Program-made: the position numbers and the translations under genes
The notes under the pieces: generated by a model
What the model saw: only the letters and a program-made list of their open reading frames with translations
Database searches by the model: none
Told to the model about the DNA's origin: nothing
Shown: positions 11,233 to 13,336 of the stretch, in pieces
How positions within the stretch are numbered: position 1 is the first letter of the stretch
Layout of the letters: each line of letters opens with the position of its first letter
Source: Oscillospiraceae bacterium UBA3851
Lineage (GTDB): Bacteria > Bacillota > Clostridia > Oscillospirales > Oscillospiraceae
Direction: 5' to 3'
Assembly (NCBI GenBank): GCA_002392625.1
Contig: DGHJ01000077.1
Location: 1 to 13,336, forward strand
DNA: 13,336 nt

Positions 11233-12018
11233 TCAGTTCTCCTTCATGCAGTATTGAATGACCTCGCGGCAATGGGAGGTCGTTTTAACAAATTCAACGG
11301 TGGGAAATGCGGCGGAAAGACGCCGAATCATCTCCTGACAGATCAAATCCTCTGTGGGAAAATGACCTGCGTCGATGAGATTGATCTCCGTGCTGTCCAA
11401 AAAATCGTGGTATTTCAGATCCGCGGTGACAAACGTATCACAGCCCAGCGCAACGGCCTGGTCGATATACCCCGCGCAGGCGCCGCCGCCTACGGCGACA
11501 CGGTGGACAGGTTTTCCCCGGTCCGTATAGCGCGCTCCGTTGCATCCAAGTGATTGTACCACAGATCTGACAAAATCCACAAGGGGTATTTCACATTTTA
11601 ATACGCCGTATCGGCCGATTTTTTCCTGGGAAAGAGGCAAAACGACGGAAAGGCCCAATTGATCCGCCAACAAGTCGTTGACGCCGCCCTCTGCCGCGTC
11701 CAGATTCGTGTGCATGCAGACGGCCGCGATATTGCCGCGCACCAGAGCGGTGAGGATGCGGCCCTGCCGGTTGTCCGTTCGAAGCGACTGTACCGGATGC
11801 CAGGCGCAGTTCATCACCGGATGGTGGGAAACGATCAGCTGCGCACCTAGACGGGCAGCCTCCTCAACCACCGGCTCCGTTATGTCCAGCGACACCAGCA
11901 CGCGGCTGACTGCGGCGTCGGGATCGCCCACCAGCAGCCCCACGTTGTCGTAGCTCATGGATAATTCCTGCGGCGCCCAGTCAAACAGCGCCTGTTCGAT
12001 CTCACGTACCCTGGTCAT
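11233..12018 (-). CDS. Nif3-like dinuclear metal centre protein (DUF34)
   Basis: The product is 261 residues from the ATG at 12018 (AAAGGAGAGG upstream), overlapping the end of trmK by 17 bp. The metal-binding motifs of the Nif3/YqfO family are present: SHHP (H65, H66), MHTNLDAAEGGVND (starting at 102) and DAGHFPTE (H219, E223), with YDNVGLLVGD near the N-terminus. Family members form hexameric rings with a two-metal site. GTP cyclohydrolase-like or general metabolite-repair roles have been suggested, but the cellular role is unsettled. This is the short form without the inserted PII-like middle domain. The pairing trmK-nif3 is conserved in Firmicutes. Confidence 0.9.
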   Translation of the reverse strand: MTRVREIEQALFDWAPQELSMSYDNVGLLVGDPDAAVSRVLVSLDITEPVVEEAARLGAQLIVSHHPVMNCAWHPVQSLRTDNRQGRILTALVRGNIAAVCMHTNLDAAEGGVNDLLADQLGLSVVLPLSQEKIGRYGVLKCEIPLVDFVRSVVQSLGCNGARYTDRGKPVHRVAVGGGACAGYIDQAVALGCDTFVTADLKYHDFLDSTEINLIDAGHFPTEDLICQEMIRRLSAAFPTVEFVKTTSHCREVIQYCMKEN

Positions 12019-12712
12019 GACACCTCTCCTTTCGCCGGGCAAGAGCGTCATAGAGCGACGAAAGCCGCGTGAGCTCCTCCCCTGCCGATTCATTTCCCGA
12101 CCGGATCAGCCCGTCGAGCCTGATGCGGATCCTTTTCATCTGCTGCGTCAGATAGGTGCCGTAGAGCGGATCGCCGTCCAGCAGCCGGCCGCCAAAAGCC
12201 TCCTCATCCGTCAGCTTTCTTCTCTCGCCACCTGTCACGCAGAAGATCGGATATAGATAATTCTTATCAAAAACGAGATGTTCTCCTGTAAAGGCATATC
12301 CCTTGTCTGCCAGCCAGGCGCGGAGAAATTCCGCCTTTGTCATGGGCTGCAGGAGGAGAAGTACGCCGCATTTCGTCCAAGGCGCAGACGCCAGGATGGC
12401 GGCGATGGTCTCGCCGCCCATGCCGGCGATCACGATGACGTCCGCCTCACCCGGCGCGTATCCTTCCAGGCCGGCACCCAGCCGGAATTCCATCCGATCC
12501 GCGACGCCGCAGTCGGAGGCGGTCTGCCGGGCGTGACGGAGAGGCTTTTCATTGATATCCGACGCGATAGCGCGGGGGATCCTTCCCTGCTGCAGCAGCC
12601 AGGCCGGCAGATAGCCGTGATCCGTGCCGACGTCGGCCACCACTGAACCCGGCGGTATCAGGTCCGCCAGCAGCTGAAGCCGCGGCTGCAGCGTCAATTC
12701 GCGGTATTCCAT
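12002..12712 (-). CDS. trmK: tRNA (adenine(22)-N1)-methyltransferase
   Basis: The product is 236 residues from the ATG at 12712, with GGAGG 8 nt upstream; an upstream TTG is only 2 nt from that site. It is a Rossmann-fold SAM-dependent methyltransferase: DVGTDHGYLP (27-36) binds SAM, SDIN (51-54) is the acidic motif, IAGMGGE (95-101) is the TrmK signature, and LQPM follows in the next block. A helical C-terminal domain contributes to tRNA binding. TrmK makes m1A at position 22 of bacterial tRNAs and is characteristic of Firmicutes. It is the first gene of the trmK-nif3-yebC operon. No separate promoter is obvious between it and the DUF1858 gene. Confidence 0.92.
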   Translation of the reverse strand: MEYRELTLQPRLQLLADLIPPGSVVADVGTDHGYLPAWLLQQGRIPRAIASDINEKPLRHARQTASDCGVADRMEFRLGAGLEGYAPGEADVIVIAGMGGETIAAILASAPWTKCGVLLLLQPMTKAEFLRAWLADKGYAFTGEHLVFDKNYLYPIFCVTGGERRKLTDEEAFGGRLLDGDPLYGTYLTQQMKRIRIRLDGLIRSGNESAGEELTRLSSLYDALARRKERCHDQGT

Positions 12713-12746
12713 AGCCAATTCCTCCCCGATGAGGGCTTAAAGCTGA

Positions 12747-12774
12747 AGCGCATACGGCAAAAGCCGTATGCGCT
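12747..12774 (-). terminator. Strong hairpin between DUF1858 gene and trmK
   Basis: AGCGCATACGGC and GCCGTATGCGCT form a perfect 12-bp stem with a 4-nt loop, 10 bp after the DUF1858 stop. The leftward RNA continues TCAGCTTTAAG, a poor U-run, so it may be a weak terminator or an RNA-stabilising/processing hairpin that allows read-through into trmK. Confidence 0.5.
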
Positions 12775-12783
12775 CCTTTGCAG

Positions 12784-12993
12784 TTACTTTGCGGCCTTGT
12801 TTGCTTCCTCGTTGACGATCTCCAGCAGCTTCTCGCAATCCACGCCGTGAACGGCGCAGGCCTCCTCCACGGTCTCGCCGCGGGAAGAGGGGCAGCCCAG
12901 GCAGTGCATGCCAATAGCCAGGAAGATGGGAGCGGTCTGGGGAGCGACATCCAGAATATCACCGATGATGGTGTCCTTGGTGATCTCGATCAT
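12784..12993 (-). CDS. DUF1858-domain redox protein
   Basis: The product is 69 residues from the ATG at 12993, 8 nt after GGAGG; an ATG two codons earlier is too close to that site. The sequence matches the DUF1858 / hybrid-cluster-protein-associated disulfide domain: ITKDTIIGDILDVAPQTAPI, then the G-M-H-C-L-G-C-P motif with a Cys-x2-Cys redox pair, then TVEEACAVHG. The domain is thought to act in disulfide or thiol redox chemistry. Its exact partner is unknown. It has its own promoter and lies between two hairpins. Confidence 0.9.
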   Translation of the reverse strand: MIEITKDTIIGDILDVAPQTAPIFLAIGMHCLGCPSSRGETVEEACAVHGVDCEKLLEIVNEEANKAAK

Positions 12994-13025
12994 TTGCATA
13001 ACCTCCGTTTGAAAAGTGCATGTAT

Positions 13026-13054
13026 AGTATAACCCAAGATTCCGCCGCTTTCAA
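13026..13054 (-). promoter_or_regulatory. Promoter of the DUF1858 gene
   Basis: On the minus strand TTGAAA (13054-13049) and TATACT (13031-13026) are separated by 17 bp. The expected start is about 25 bp before the start codon. Confidence 0.7.
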
Positions 13055-13095
13055 CATAAAAGTTGCGGACCGGGCATCCTATCGCAGGACAGATG

Positions 13096-13126
13096 AAAAG
13101 GCGGCGCATCTTTTGAACGCGCCGCC
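13096..13126 (-). terminator. Terminator of the zinc-ribbon gene
   Basis: GGCGGCGC and GCGCCGCC (13126-13100) form an 8-bp stem with an 11-nt loop, followed by TTTTCATC on the minus strand. It lies 31 bp after the stop of the partial gene. Confidence 0.75.
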
Positions 13127-13157
13127 TCATCCATCACATATTCCGTATTGCAGGAGA

Positions 13158-13336
13158 TCAGCCGTTCTCGCGCATCTTGGCGAAGCAGTCGCTGCAGTAC
13201 ACGGGACGGTCGGTCTTGGGCTCGAAGGGAACCTTGGCCTCGCCGCCGCAGTTGGCGCAGACAGCGGTGAAGTACTCACGGGGACCGCGGGCAGCGTTCT
13301 TGCGAGCGTCGCGGCAGGCCTTGCAGCGCTGGGGCT
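13158..13336 (-). CDS. Zinc-ribbon domain protein (5' end outside window)
   Basis: Fifty-nine C-terminal codons are visible, ending at TGA 13160-13158. They read P-Q-R-C-K-A-C-R at the start, then a basic linker, then FTAVCANCGGEAKVPFEPK and a final VYCSDCFAKMR. Three Cys-x2-Cys pairs fit the Firmicutes zinc-ribbon family in which an RC-x2-CR knuckle precedes a C-x2-C ... PVYC-x2-CF ribbon (zf-trcl/CxxC type). It is probably a small nucleic-acid-associated protein; function unknown. The N-terminus is cut by the window edge. Confidence 0.85.
   Translation of the reverse strand, partial: PQRCKACRDARKNAARGPREYFTAVCANCGGEAKVPFEPKTDRPVYCSDCFAKMRENG

Overview
The window looks like high-GC Firmicutes DNA, most likely a spore-forming gut clostridium of the Oscillospirales. 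The evidence is the cotJ spore-coat genes, strong AGGAGG-type ribosome binding sites, the style of the housekeeping genes and the interspersed palindromic repeats. I cannot name a genus.

Layout. (1) Positions 1 to about 9,722 are the right-hand part of an integrated phage-like element; its left end lies outside the window. From 6,518 down to 1, a leftward series of short, tightly coupled genes (many ATGA or GTGA overlaps) encodes small Cys-rich or zinc-ribbon proteins, a DUF3102 coiled-coil protein, a PcfJ-family protein and a probable PcfK-like partner. (2) Positions 6,582-8,116 are the control region: two XRE-type regulators diverge from face-to-face promoters carrying repeated GTTAAACAAT-type operator candidates, followed rightward by an unknown membrane-anchored protein. 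(3) Positions 8,231-9,691 encode a large serine recombinase, directly beside the element boundary. (4) Positions 9,720-13,336 are host chromosome: the first 32 codons of cotJC, a cotJA-cotJB fusion gene, a trmK-nif3-yebC operon ending in a strong terminator, a DUF1858 gene with its own promoter, and a partial zinc-ribbon gene.

Main conclusion. The element sits inside cotJC, the gene for the manganese-catalase-like spore coat protein. The cotJC reading frame runs normally through Gln-Tyr-Gly-Gly-Pro and then meets a TAA that comes from element DNA, about 30 bp from the end of the recombinase gene. This is the geometry of sporulation-intervening elements such as the B. subtilis skin element in sigK and SPbeta in spsM, where a large serine recombinase excises the element in the mother cell and restores the gene. 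Whether this element excises is inference.

Other points. A 110-bp gap upstream of the PcfK-like/PcfJ pair contains a complete rightward small-RNA unit (promoter, about 65 nt, perfect terminator) that is antisense to a leader with mutually exclusive hairpins, one of which covers the ribosome binding site. Seven copies of a chromosomal palindromic repeat lie inside the element, and two of them supply coding sequence to one small gene. One zinc-ribbon gene has an in-frame TGA exactly where a metal-binding cysteine is expected.
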